A stretch of 64,000 bases of DNA from Asterella californica (lineage: Eukaryota > Streptophyta > Marchantiopsida > Marchantiales > Aytoniaceae): the NCBI GenBank assembly GCA_036924285.1, contig JAYKYS010000004.1, forward strand, positions 21,050,001 to 21,114,000. Reading direction: 5' to 3'. The notes beneath the pieces were generated by a model, which had not been told where the DNA came from, made no database searches, and was given only the letters and a program-made list of their open reading frames with translations. Shown one piece after another: positions 46,001 to 57,729 of the stretch (position 1 is its first letter; the number at the start of each line of letters is the position of its first letter). The position numbers and the translations under genes are program-made.

Positions 46001-46674
46001 ACCACCATTCGAGAATCTAGACATAGATGGACATCATGGACGATTGGGCAGCCAGGTGTGCTAGAGATACTGTTTAGGATCTTAGATTTTATGAAAAGTC
46101 CGTCCCAAGTCATGTTGTTACTTGCTCATATTTTGTGCCCGATCTAACCAGGTCTAGGTAGAAACTTAGGGAATGCTGAGCTTGAGAGTTAGAGAGACGA
46201 TCTTGCTCCAATCCAGACCAATTGAGATAAGTAGTATATGAACGCTAACATGTGATTGTGGTTTGCATGTTAGTGTTGTGAGTTTGTCATCTATTGAGCA
46301 AGACTTCCGTTGACGCAACAAGGCGGTAGGTGCGTCAAAGAAACAAAGACAGAGATCGTATCTTGAACTCCATCAATATCTGTACCACCAAAATGTTTCC
46401 AATCCCACAAAAATGTCCGTAGTTATGTCAAATTGCACTTGAGACGTCAAACATTGAAGAAAATGGAGCGATATGCTAAATGGAGTGATACGTGTAAACA
46501 ATAAGTCCACAAAAAATCTCGGACTAATTCGATCACACCTTCAATTGGAGGTCAACTTGCTAGAAGTCATTATGCATAAGAGACAAACGAGTCTCAAGCG
46601 TCCACTGTAAGACGTCTCAACCTAGGTTATAGCCAAACACGAATGATCAGCCATGTCTAGAACGAGTCCTTGGA
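46001..46674. other. Spacer or end of LTR-A, no gene seen
   Basis: I see no protein family or RNA gene. The 3' LTR of A could extend to about 46300. Confidence 0.4.
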
Positions 46675-47137
46675 GAGTTACGAACAAGACACCAAATTGA
46701 CGCAACCGCCAACAAGATTATACATAGCCAAAGGCAATAGCTCGTTCCACTTGAACACTTGAAAGAAAATTAAAATACCTACAACTGAAGTTGTGTTCCT
46801 CGATTACTTTTAATAATCTTTTCGGTTCACTTCTTTACTTCCACCCCTCCACGGCTCCTTACAACCACATAAATTCCTAGTGTATTAGTCGCTTGTCCGT
46901 AGAGTTACAAACCAATATATAAAACTGACGCAGTCGCCAAGAAGATTATACCTAGCCTAAGGTAGTAGCTCCTTCCACTTGAACACTCGAAAGAAAATTA
47001 AAACGCCTATAACCGAAGTTGTGTTCAAACCATCCCGGATTACTTTAAATAATCTGTTCGGTTCACTTCTTTACTTCCATCTCTCCACCGCTCCTTGTAG
47101 CCACATAAACTCTTAGCGTATTAGTCGCTTGTCTGCA
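46675..47137. repeat. Tandem duplication, units of 227 and 236 bp
   Basis: Unit 1 is 46675-46901 and unit 2 is 46902-47137. Both start GAGTTAC and end GTATTAGTCGCTTGTC plus a few bases. They differ by scattered substitutions and one short insertion (unit 2). Element E copy 2 starts 13 bases later. Confidence 0.85.
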
Positions 47138-47149
47138 CGCTATCGTACT

Positions 47150-47440
47150 TGTCATGTCAGTTTAGCACCCTGACTAGGTTGACCGCGTGCGGTATGGCTA
47201 ATCAAGATAGGGCTATTAGTGTCGTTAGGACGAGTCCTTGGGATAGCTCACTAAGGTATACTTTGTAGGTAGGGCTTGGAGGTCTTAGTTCTTCGAGCTG
47301 AGCCTTCGAACTCATGGCAATGGTGGGTAGTCTTGGTGAGTGCAATATGGATTTTCTGCGAGCACAAAGTGGATTTGGCTCGACTTTAGTAGTTCTTTAG
47401 TGTCAATTGGCATGGTGGAGTGAGTACATACCGTTTATCA
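47150..47440 (+). repeat. 5' terminal repeat A1 of E copy 2
   Basis: 291 bp from TGTCATGTCAG to GTTTATCA. It matches A2 at 53423-53704. No B unit follows; the leader starts at once (CTCGAAGAACTTG), as in copy 1. Confidence 0.85.
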
Positions 47441-48774
47441 CTCGAAGAACTTGAATTGCGAGGTCTAATTGAGAGCTTTCAGGTCGTGGATTTCTGCCGG
47501 TGGTATCTTCGGAGTTTGCAGATCGTTGATATCTTTGATTTGCAGATGCGTGCGTGCGCGGAGTGGTTTTTTTTGATCGTGTGGTTGATCGTTGTGCGGA
47601 TTAGTACTGTTTGAACTTATCCGTATGGTCGGATTTATTGGTGAGGTAGTGCGGAAGCGCTGTTGAAATTTCCCGTGATAGGTTTTGAGATGTGACCTGC
47701 TGGTTTTACACTTCCCAGACAAATGAAAGCTTGCATATCTCTCTCACGAACGTCAGCAAGCTGGTTTGCTGACGGGCTCGAGGCTTCGAGGAGCAGAGGT
47801 GCGTGAGTGCAGAGGCGTGAGAAACGGAGTGCGAGAGTGCGGAGACAGAGCAGAGCTCGAGCTCAAGCTCGCCAGCAGGTCAGCTTGCTGGCGTGCGTGA
47901 GAGAGATATGCAAGCTTTCAATTGTGCAGGAAGTGTAAAACTAGCAGGTCATCCATCCCAACACTATTCCTAAGCTTGCACACTTAACTCTACAATTCTT
48001 AGCTTTGGCTTTATTACTAGACCAATAGCTCTTGGTGTCTTCTAATACGTGCAAGTATATATGTACTTGTTTAAGATAGTAGGAGATCTTTTCGCACGTT
48101 CCTAGAGGAGTGGTAGGGCGACCCCATAGTACTAAGGGGAAGTTGTCGTTGTGGTAGTGTACTGTAGAGACGCGTATGGAGAAAGGTGATGACAGTTGTC
48201 TTGGGTGAGCTAGTAGAGCTATCAAGTAGATACTAGAGTTGTGGACATCTAGTTAGTGACCTTAGGTACAAGTTATGAAAGTTGGTGGTCATATATTGTG
48301 CATGTGGTAACTGAAGAAGAGTCGTCAATCCGGGTGGGACTAGGTTTCTCGTTATGTGAATGTTTGAGTGTGGAAGATTATCGTTTGGACTTCTTGTGAT
48401 TGGAACCTTTCCATATTCTGCTTCCTGTTTGTGCGCCACGTTTGCTTGTGTTGGCGCTTGATTTCCAGAATGAGTTCACTCTAGTGTGCTGCATGTAGTG
48501 AGACTCACAGTTTGTTTCTCTCACGGTGAGGTTGGACTAGCGACCAACAGACTGTGAGAGGCTGTCTGTGGTGATGGCAAGTACATGTTGCCCTTACCTT
48601 GACCGTCCTAATAGGAGATAGATGAGCTCAGTAGGAGCGGGTTAGGCAAGTTGTGGTTACGGTGGTGATGGAGATTTTGACATTCTTGTTGGAGTTTCAC
48701 GAGATGCTATCATCACGGAGTTCTCGGGAGGTTTTGGTGGGGACTTCTCGACCAGTGGGTATACACGGAGTGGG
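47441..48774 (+). other. 5' leader of E copy 2
   Basis: It aligns with the leader of copy 1 (15000-16205). It contains, on the minus strand, the tRNA-like and 5S-like motif at about 47939-48030. No protein is recognisable. Confidence 0.6.
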
Positions 48775-51178
48775 ATGAGGTACCGACTACTTACACCATT
48801 ACCGTCGGTTGTTTCAAAAGACGAGTCAGACGTAGACAATGCATTTTCTGATGGTGAGTCTAGTATCGTCACACCGTTGTTGTGGAACATGGACGAGATC
48901 TATGGGATCACGAAGGGATCTCGATGATACTTAGATATGATGAGTATCATTGAGTTGGATGACTTCATCCGGGAGTTCGACAGTTGGTGCGATCTACAGC
49001 AAATACGGAACCCACAACTGTTCACATTCTTCATGGCGTGAAAGGATTTGTTCCAACACCTGGAGGGACCGTCGATGGACGATTATCATGAGTTCAAGCG
49101 AGACTACAGTGTGGAGATTGAGTTGCGGAGACAACATTGGTCTCTCAACTACGTTTCTATCACTACTGGCGTAGTTTCGGGAGGCGTAGCACCTACGAGT
49201 TCGGGTGTCAATATCAGCGGTACATCCACAAGTGACAGAGTATCTACTACCGGCGGTGCATCCACTATCAGTGGAGCAGATGGTAGTATGAACGAGATAT
49301 CACCAAGGTTTAACCCTGTGGTTCAGTTCTTTCAGTGTTTGAAGAAAACTAGATCAAGGTGTGCGGACCGACAAGTTGAGGAGTCTATAAGAGTTCTAGC
49401 GGAAGACTGGAGAGAGCCTACGTGAGACGTTTACTCGCATGAGGCGGTGATCAGCGTTATCCAAGAGGTGATGGAAGTGCACTCTCCTTAGAGACATCGC
49501 TCCGAAATTAACGGTTGTCTTTGGTCTGGCTGAGCGGATTGAGCTCAACATGGTGGAGGAGAGGGTGGTGACTGCTGGATTCAGTAGGGCGGCACCACAT
49601 GGGACGACCACCTCTTCTTGAGGATCATAGGCTATGCAACAACATGGTGGTGGTGGTAGTAAGGATCGTGTTGAATAGTCACGATCCTAGGGAGGTGTTG
49701 GAGGTGTTGGAGGACTTGGTGGATAGAAGCCCATGCCGTCCTTCTCTAGTCAACAGCAAGCGAGTCCTTACTGGACGTGTGATGGTCCTCATCAGCAGAA
49801 AGACTGTCCATAGAGGAGAGGTGGTTATGAGGTCTGGGACGTCTCAAGTGATGCTTAGGCAGTGTGAGCATTGCAGGCGACCAGATCACAATAGTGACCG
49901 TTATTTTGATCTCCACACCGAGCTACGACAAGAGAAGGCTGATCGTGGACGAGACAGTGGAGCTCAAGGAGGCTGTGGTGGTCGAGCTGGAGGGACCAGT
50001 CGGTCCATCGCTTGCTACGACGTTAGATGCAAGTAGGGCTGCTCGGATTTAGTAGTTAGAGCAGAGGATAGCTAGTATGGCTATGGCTCAGCGGAGATCT
50101 GGTTCAAGAACATCTTCCACGTCTTATGGAGGAGAAGGAGTTGACTTCGACTTCATGATTGGTGTGACGTAGATTGAGACATCTGCGGCAGTGACTCAAG
50201 ATGCATTACATGTTTATGAGCAACGAGGTGTGTCGATGGAGTTTGATCCATAACACAAGGAGGTTAGTAGACAAGCTAACCTTCCTCAATCGTTCATGCT
50301 ATTAGAGGCGTTGAGGACCACGTCTATGATTCTTAAACGGCCTACCAATGATACAGTGGAGTTGGAGATTTCAACATCCAAGAGTGGGAGTGATGCGAGT
50401 CCACCTTCGACGTCTATGCATGCGACGTCTAACTCGATGTTGGGGACGGCTACAATAATTCTCCGAGCCTCACTATTTTCAGTTACAGATATGAGAGCAT
50501 TGGGAGTTAGCTTTGCTCCAGTGTTCCAGTTGGCGGCCACGCTCAGTGAGAGCGAGGATGTAGTTACCTCTAGTGCTGAGGTGATTCAACGAGAGACGGT
50601 AGATGTGTCTATGGAGTCGAGAATCATGACAGCTACCAGTGGTACTTGGCAAGCGACGGCTACCAGGTTAGATGGGTTACTAGCTAAGCCGGTGATTGAC
50701 CGTGCTGGTTTGGCACCAGGTGTGGTGTTGTTGGACAAAAGAAGCGATATCTTCTTTTGGTGGCACATTCAATGAAGGTGTATCGACCGCAGAAAGTATT
50801 GTTAGAATTTGGAGCCCAGCCATTGATGTTGAGGAAGGCGGCAGCATTGATTAGAGTTTGAGGAAGTCCGAGGTGGAGAGATGTCCATTCCAGCTACAGA
50901 CATCTCTAGGAAGGTCAAGGGGTACAATACACATGTCGTGAGATGCTGACGATGAGAGTTCGACTATATCATCCCACGGATGGCTCCATGATGAGGGTTC
51001 AGTGCTAGAGTCGAGACAACAAAGCTTACATCATGGACGATGACATCTGTTGCAGGATTCAGTTCGGTCATCACTTGACCGGACGAGTTGTTAGAGGACA
51101 ATGCCCATGCGGAGGATACTCCATTCTTTGAGGAGATGTCTTGTGACCTTATCACAGTTGGATACGACTCTCATTGTG
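48775..51178 (+). pseudogene. Gag-protease of E copy 2, decayed
   Basis: ATG 48775 (MRYRLLTPLPS) aligns with the GTG start of copy 1. TGA near 48928 and TGA near 49041 interrupt the Gag head. Frameshifts and stops follow. Parts of the second zinc knuckle (CEHCRRPDHNSDRYF, last Cys changed to Tyr) lie at 49862-49910. The protease region near 50800 reads VLLEFGAQPLML, where the catalytic Asp is Glu. A stretch between protease and the DNMT junction is missing. Confidence 0.82.
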
Positions 51179-52361
51179 TGGCAATATGCAGAGGAAGGTG
51201 TATGTATGTTGGAGCTATTTTGAAGGATCAGCATAGATTTGGCTGCGGTATTGCAAGCAGACATACAAGTACAATGATACTTGTATGCGGAGAGAGATGA
51301 AGTTGTAAGATGCATCTCATTGCATCATGAGACACATTTGGTGTAGAGGTATCTTGAGTTGTTGTCCATATCAGCCGTTAGAGAATATCATCAAGCATTA
51401 AGGGAGCATGATCTCACGTCTGTTGGCACCATTCACTTGATGATAGCCGGATGGCCAAGTCAAGATCACACGCGTGTTGGGATAGGTCAAGATTTATATG
51501 ACCTGCGATCTAGGATGTTTTAGGAGATGTTACGGATCTTACGACATATCCAGATGCATCAGGTGGATTCTCCAATGTACATCTTGGAGAACGTTCCTTT
51601 GTTGGGTGATGCTCATACACAAATGATGAAAAGTGTGCACCAGGTGCGATATTGAGTTGGACCGGCAATGCTGTTAGATGCAACAAGAGTGGGATCTCGT
51701 GCACATCGTCCACGGTTGTGGTGGATGAACTTGTTATCGAGGGAGGTGCTCAAGCGTACACACGATGTAGTGAGACGACCAGCGCACCTCACAATTGATG
51801 ACATCTTGGATGCAAGACGACGATCTCAAGTAGTGAGAGTCGTCGATAGATCATCTATGACAGTGGTGAACGTAGTGGGACGGCCATGACGACGTTGTTC
51901 ACTTTGGTGAGCTTTCCAACGTCACATGCTTACAAAGATGGAGGACTTGGGCTTCTATGAGATGCTCGGTTATAGCAATTGGTGGAGCCCAATGCCGATG
52001 GATTTTTCTACGAGAATGACGGCAGTAGCTTCGATGTCAGAGGCTTCACGTCGTCAGTTATTAGATCAAGCAATGGACTTGAATTGCTTGACATGGATTG
52101 TTAACCTTGGATTGATTGAGCAATGTCGAATACGATCGACGGGTGTTACTGCTCGGACACTTCTGAGCTCTTTGCCTACCAGGTCGATGGAGACAAAGAA
52201 TGAGGACGAGACGTAGTGGAGTTTGTCATCCTTGGACATCATGGGATGTCGTAAGAGAGAGTGTGGAGCTTGTAGCTAAGACTGCAGGAGCTTTTGGCAC
52301 AGTGGAGGTGCAGGTTGTTGATGGTGAGCAAAAAGAAACTGCTCCAGAGGGTGCAAGATAG
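51179..52361 (+). pseudogene. DNMT of E copy 2, inactivated
   Basis: TGG at 51179-51181 stands where copy 1 has the TGA, so the frame passes directly from Gag-Pro into DNMT (QYAEEGVCMLELF). A stop then follows inside motif I. Motif IV reads AGWPSQDHT, with the catalytic Cys replaced by Ser. Motifs VI (YILENVP) and VIII (RVGSRAHRPRLWWMNL) are intact, as is the motif X region (RRQLLDQAMDLNCLTWIV). Several further stops occur. The segment ends with the conserved TAG at 52359-52361. Confidence 0.88.
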
Positions 52362-52367
52362 CAGCCA
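52359..52367 (+). promoter_or_regulatory. Conserved TAG-CAR-YYA in E copy 2
   Basis: AGA TAG CAG CCA, in frame, followed by QPTTSSSISSVMTEDTWE. It matches the copy 1 site except for one base (CCA versus TCA) that keeps the CAR-YYA rule. Confidence 0.65.
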
Positions 52368-53150
52368 ACGACTTCGTCTTCTATCTCTAGCGTGATGACA
52401 GAGGATACTTGGGAGTTGGAGATTGGACCCAAGCTTATAGGAGAGGAGAGACGAATAGTTCAGAGATTCTTGAAGAGCTACAAGAATTGTTTTGCCTTCG
52501 GTATGAAGGATTTGGGTCTCCTTCTCACCGTATTTTCTATTGTATGACCGAGATCCATATCTACCTTCGGTCATTCGTCGTGATTCTGCTGAGGTGCTGA
52601 ACCTTGATGATCCGGATGATATGGATGAGAGCATGTTCTCAATGAGCTGAGACATTTCAGAGAGTTATGCTTATGGCTTTTGAGAACCTAACGATTGCTC
52701 AGCATAGAGACACATTGCGATATGTGACTATTCGAGGAGGAGGTTATCGGCCATCGATTCGCAAGTTTCATCCTGACGATTATATCTATCATCAGCAGAC
52801 TGCACCGACGATGTTGGATGTGACCGCAGGGTGCACTATTTTATGAGTGCGTGAGATGTTATCTTTCTGGAGTACTCATGTTAGAGGGCCGTGAGGGTGT
52901 TGTTTGGAAGGACCATGTATGTAATTATGCGCCATGTCATCTTTCCAACATTGACGGTACCGTTGATCCAAGCTTAGCAATTGAACGTGCGGGCTTGAGC
53001 TGTTTGTTGTGTGGGTCTGCTGGTGGAACAGCCCGTATGTTGGTGTGTGATGGTTATTCGACAGGTTGATACATGTCATGTTTGACTCTACCTCTCAGTG
53101 TCATTCTTATTGGACGATGAGTTTGTCCTCGATGCATATAGCAGGGATAG
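52362..53150 (+). pseudogene. Pol remnant of E copy 2 with PHD finger
   Basis: The N-terminal 40 residues of Pol remain (TEDTWELEIGPKLIGEERR ... CFAFGMKDLG). A deletion near 52515 then joins them to the region after the integrase core (HRIFYC in copy 2, SPYFLLYGRDP in copy 1). The frame is then broken. The end encodes the PHD finger remains: CLLCGSAGGTARMLVCDGY (third zinc pair damaged, Cys to Tyr), a stop where Trp stood, and a VCPRC end. RT, RNase H and the DDE triad are absent. Confidence 0.82.
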
Positions 53151-53314
53151 TCGATTAGATCTCTGCGTGGTATGGATTACAGACATGCGACTAACGATAG
53201 AGCGATGTAGCACCCGGCCTCCTGATCCTTGCACCCATGAAGGTGTATATCACGTAGTTAGGATATGGGGCTATTTGGAGTTAGAGGGACCTAACCATCA
53301 ATTAGGGAGGCGAT

Positions 53315-53811
53315 TGTGGTACACTTGTGTATGTGTATGACATCGTCCTTATGTTATGTGTATGTGTGGTGTATCTCTGACAACGATGTATGTTGTGTAG
53401 CGATGTGGATGCGTATGACAGCTGTCACGTTAATTTAGCATCTCTGCTAGGTTGATCGAGTGCGGAATAGATAATCCTGATAAGGCCGTTAGTGTCGTTA
53501 GGGCGAGTTCTTGGGATAGCCCACTAGGGGTATACTTCGTTTGAGACCTTAGTTCTTCAAGTTGATCCTTCAAGCTCTTAGCTATGGTGGGTAGTCTTGG
53601 TGAGTGCAATCTTGATTCTCTGCGAGCACAGAGTGGATTTGGCTCGACTTTAGTGGTTGTTTAGTGCCGGTTGGCATGGTGGATTGAATACATATTGTTT
53701 ATCATTGTGGTACACTTGTGTATGTCTATGATATCGTCTATGTGTTATGTGTACATGTGATTTATCTATGACAACGATGTATGTTGTGTAGCGATGTGGA
53801 TGCACATGACA
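53315..53811 (+). repeat. 3' terminal repeats of E copy 2: B1-A2-B2
   Basis: B1 53315-53420 (106 bp, TGTGGTACAC ... ATGACA), A2 53423-53704, B2 53706-53811 (106 bp). A polypurine tract (ATTAGGGAGGCGAT) ends just before B1. B1 and B2 differ by about ten bases. Confidence 0.88.
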
Positions 53812-56051
53812 TACTACTTGGCTGCTACATGCTACACTTCTACTCCAACAATTGAGTCTAGTAGTTCTAAAAGTTAGCCAAATATTACTTCTCATTTCTT
53901 ATGCATATGTTTGACATCTTTGCGTATGTGTTAACATTGTTATGTTATATATTTTGAGTCTTAATATGTTGATAGTATGTTATTTATCTTGTTTAAGTAC
54001 TCGTACGCTTGTGCAAGTGATTTCATACTTATCTATGTTGTTCAAAGTATATAACTTTACGTTTATCATGTGGATAGAGTTTAAGCTCATGAGTTGTGCT
54101 TACATGTCGCCCATGCATGCTTTCTAGCTTGTTTGTGTTATCTTTTAGAGTTAGATGTCACTTTACATGTCTTCGCAAGAAGTTTAAAGTTTACGTTGGT
54201 ACTTTAGAGACTTGACATGTAACCTATGTATGAAGTTAAGTTGTCACGTGGATTGGAGGCACAGAAGGATAGAGAAATGAAGCTATGAACTCCCATCGGT
54301 CCATTTTTATCTTTTGTGAAATCATAAACATGGAAGCAGAGGTCTTAGGGAAAGTTTGAGCTTTTGGTAAAGGCATCCGATGATCTGAAAGCATAGGGTG
54401 AGAGAGCTCGTCGGGCCAGTCATTTTCAGTGCAAATTCTGATCGATCCGGAGCAATAAAGAAGGAGTTATGCCAATTTGAAGTTCGGGATTAGATCGGAA
54501 TTGCATCACAGTTGATTTTGAGGTCTTTGGTGTCAATTGCAGCAGAATAGAGATAATCGCTTCAAACCTTAGTGGTTGCGTTCACTGTCAGCAGGGCTAT
54601 GACTATCAAAAGAGTTTCATGTCATTTGAATGAGTGAATAATTCAGGACGATCGTTGAGGAGAGGGGGTCTGAAAGCTCTCAATCAACAACTTCCAAGCT
54701 CGAGATCTGGAGAATCGTGTACAACCAACAAGTCAAATTTCACAGGGTTGTTCAGCATGCTGTAGAATACAAATTTTGTCAGAAAGAATGAAAGTTATCA
54801 AGTCATTTTTCTGTTCTAGGTAGAAGTAGCCTCTCAGATTTGATCTCAGGCTGAAATTTTCTAGGTGTGTTCAGTAAGACCTCTTTTACACGTAGTGGAA
54901 GTTTCGAAGTCTAAAACCTCGTATGTTTCTTATTCTTGAGTGTTAAATTTCACATGTCTGATCTTATTAGTACTTGATAGATCTGATTTTCGCTTTTGAA
55001 CATATTAGAGGATCCAACGGACCTTTTAGTCCCAAGTTGTAACCTGAAGCCTACCTCTTGAGTAAACAACCACAGCCAGAAGCCCAACGCTTTCCTAGGT
55101 AGACGTATCATATTTTGACAACGCGTTTCCGTTCGAAAACTGAGTACATCATGCATATTCACTCTTACAAGTTCGGAAGAGAGGAATATGCACCAGAAGC
55201 TTAATGTATTATCTAATTCTTCTGTCTAGAGGGTTAGATAATAATTTAATCTGTTGATTAGTCAATTATTTGAGTTGAGCTGGTTGTCACACTTATATTC
55301 TCCCTTAAATCTGAACCCTTGCATTTATGGGTTAAGTCTTGCTCCTTCTGCACATGTTGGGCAAGTAAACATATATAAATTAGAGAGTAATTTTGTTTAT
55401 TATACCTACTTAAGATACACTTATTATCTAACACGTATAATTTTTTCTATATCATTAAGGAACAAAAGTTTCCCAGAAGTCATCAAGCATACATATTATT
55501 TGCCACGCGGAAGGAAGAGGAGAAGCATCTAAAGCGGAAGCTAAATCTTGGAGAAGGATCAACAAGGAAAATGCACATCGGTATTTTAATTTTAATTTTC
55601 CATCATAAGCTAGATATATGGAGTTAAATATAACACGTACGGTTTGGTGTTACAAAAGCTGGTTTTGGTATTATATTATCATTTATAGTATGTTGGATGA
55701 TTGTTCCTTGCTCTTGTTTCTTGATTGGAATTTGTAGTTGCGAGTTCGTTAATATTTATTTTTGGTGGTCGTTACAACTACAAAGCCAAGTAAATATATG
55801 CATGTAAAGTGGCTCGGCCATGTATCACGGGAAAAGACAAGCGCATAACGAGAGAAAAAATGGACAAAAGAGATTGGTTGACCGGGTCAGTTTAGGGTGG
55901 TCATTTTCCGGGTCATTTTCGGAAGTCTTTTGTACTAGTCTGTTGTACAGCTATACTAAACAAAATTTTAATTAAGATGCAAATCTAAATGTTAATTTAC
56001 GAGTCAATCGAGAACCAATGAGTCGGGTGAGAAAACAATGATTTCTAGTGG

Positions 56052-56105
56052 CATTAATTTATTACCTAATCCTTTCCATCAGAAGGATTAGGGTTTAAAT
56101 TAATG
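56052..56105. repeat. Hairpin with 23-bp arms, 8-base loop
   Basis: Arms are 56052-56074 and 56083-56105, both of the type CATTAATTTA ... CTAATCCTT. They pair at 20 of 23 positions. The loop is TCCATCAG. Confidence 0.85.
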
Positions 56106-56529
56106 AGCATGCCATACGAAAATGAGTCACCACAAAGCCAAGTAAATCTAGACACTGAGACTTCATGTGGCAGTAAACTATGATGGATTTAAAGCTCGAG
56201 TATGATTACAAGTGCTCGGGATTTTTGCGGATTTGGTTTCAGAGAACTGAGAAATTTAATCGTTATGCAGAAAATGGTTTGGGTGATAATGCCTTCATCT
56301 GAGCTTGGAATCCATGAAATAAGGAATCAACTTAAAGCTATTCGTCAGCTTTACAAGTCATGATTCATCCCGAAATGAACTACGAAACGAACTACTAAAT
56401 ATTGAAAGAGAAATATCAAGATAAAGATTTCTGGGTTTCTTGGAGAAAAAAATAAAATTTTTTGGACTTAAAATCCACTGAGAATAAAAAAGAATACTCG
56501 TGCTTGAGGTTTTAAGTGGAATTTTTTGG

Positions 56530-56605
56530 CTTTCTCAACGAAGCGTTAGTGGTAAGAGGTTGGGTTCCGAGACTCATCAGTCTCAGTTCGAATCCTGCGT
56601 ATCAC
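56530..56605 (+). other. tRNA-like relic (A box and B box)
   Basis: AAGCGTTAGTGGTAAGAGG resembles an A box/D-arm. AGTTCGAATCC (56585-56595) is a near-perfect B box. Between them GAGACT-CATC-AGTCTC is a perfect 6-bp stem like the long variable arm of tRNA-Leu/Ser. Acceptor and T stems do not close, so it is a pseudo-tRNA or SINE head at best. Confidence 0.3.
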
Positions 56606-57406
56606 ATAGAGAGCGTTAGAGTTGACTGATATCAGTAATAGATAATAGCCGTTCAGGAAAATGATTTCTTCCAAAATAATTAGATGGATCTGTTATGATT
56701 TAGTTGTCATTACATTTGACTAGGATGACACATGATTAGTTTCGAAGTGAAAATAATTCATGCAAGAAAAACGATTACACTCAAATACAAATAACGATTT
56801 GATTTGTATAGGGTGATAGTAATGCAAAGAAGTTGATAAAGTTTACTCATTTCTGAATCGTGCTAGTACTATATCTACCTACCGTTCTTTGTAACTCCAT
56901 AGTGTTAAATTAATTTCATCTTGCTCCTTTCCACAAGAAGCGGTCATTTCCAATCCTCTTTGGGCTGTTTCTCATGATATGAATCCAAACTCCTCGACGC
57001 GAAGATGAATTGCTATGGGTTCTAACATGAGATTAGCCAAAATATGCATGCAAGATGAATTAGGAGAACTTTTGCTTGTTCGTTATTTTCCCAACAATAT
57101 ATAAGAATTAAGTGAAAATCCTATACCAAGTTGATAAGAAAATTTGTAAAATTTATAAAATATTAACTGTTAGTTCAAATCTAGAAACTCGAACAAACCC
57201 AGACATAAACCATAAGTAGACTGCTATGCTTCTAAAGATACAAGTTAGAAAACCAATAGTTATTTTATATATTAATTTATTTTAACTTTAATGCTTTATC
57301 TAACTCAACTTTGAGATAGACCGCGCGATCTAACTATTCCTGTTATGCATATTTATCTCTTCCATCGAAAGATATATTCATTTAATCATATATGTGATAT
57401 ATTCAT

Positions 57407-57484
57407 GTTGTGATATATTCATAGCACACGTGAATATAATTCATTGGTGAATTACATGCACGGGTGCTATGAATATATCACGAC
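57407..57484. repeat. Hairpin with 26-bp arms and nested stem
   Basis: Arms 57407-57432 and 57459-57484 pair at 24 of 26 positions around GTGATATATTCATAGCAC. The 26-base spacer holds a second stem, AATTCA-TTGG-TGAATT. It could be a miniature element or fold into a small RNA hairpin. Confidence 0.85.
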
Positions 57485-57729
57485 GGAACAACATCTATCA
57501 CCTGACTTGGATAGTTCATTTTTTATTTTATTCACTCTATTCTATAGAAGCACTAGCATCGATATGAAACTCTACTTTCTGACGTGAAAGTAACATAAAG
57601 ATGATAAATCACAGAGAGTAGAGTAAAAGGAACACAGTAGCTCGTGACATATGAAAGGGACCGATCAATAAAATAAAATAATTTAGTTATATGTATATAT
57701 ATATAATTATTTACTTAGAATAGAGCCTA

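Larger units (their letters stand above)
47150..53811 (+). mobile_element. Element E copy 2, decayed, internally deleted
   Basis: It starts TGTCATGTCAG and ends ATGACA, flanked by a perfect 4-bp target duplication TACT (47146-47149 and 53812-53815). Order: unit A1 (47150-47440), leader, gag-pro remnant, DNMT remnant, short pol remnant, polypurine tract, B1, A2, B2. RT, RNase H and most of integrase are deleted near 52515. Many C-to-T type stops occur. The intact target duplication fixes the true ends of the E family. Confidence 0.9.
53816..57729. other. AT-rich spacer, no recognisable gene
   Basis: Open frames are short and featureless. The stretch holds hairpins at 55208-55244, 56052-56105 and 57407-57484, and a tRNA-like relic at about 56530-56605. 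Confidence 0.5.
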
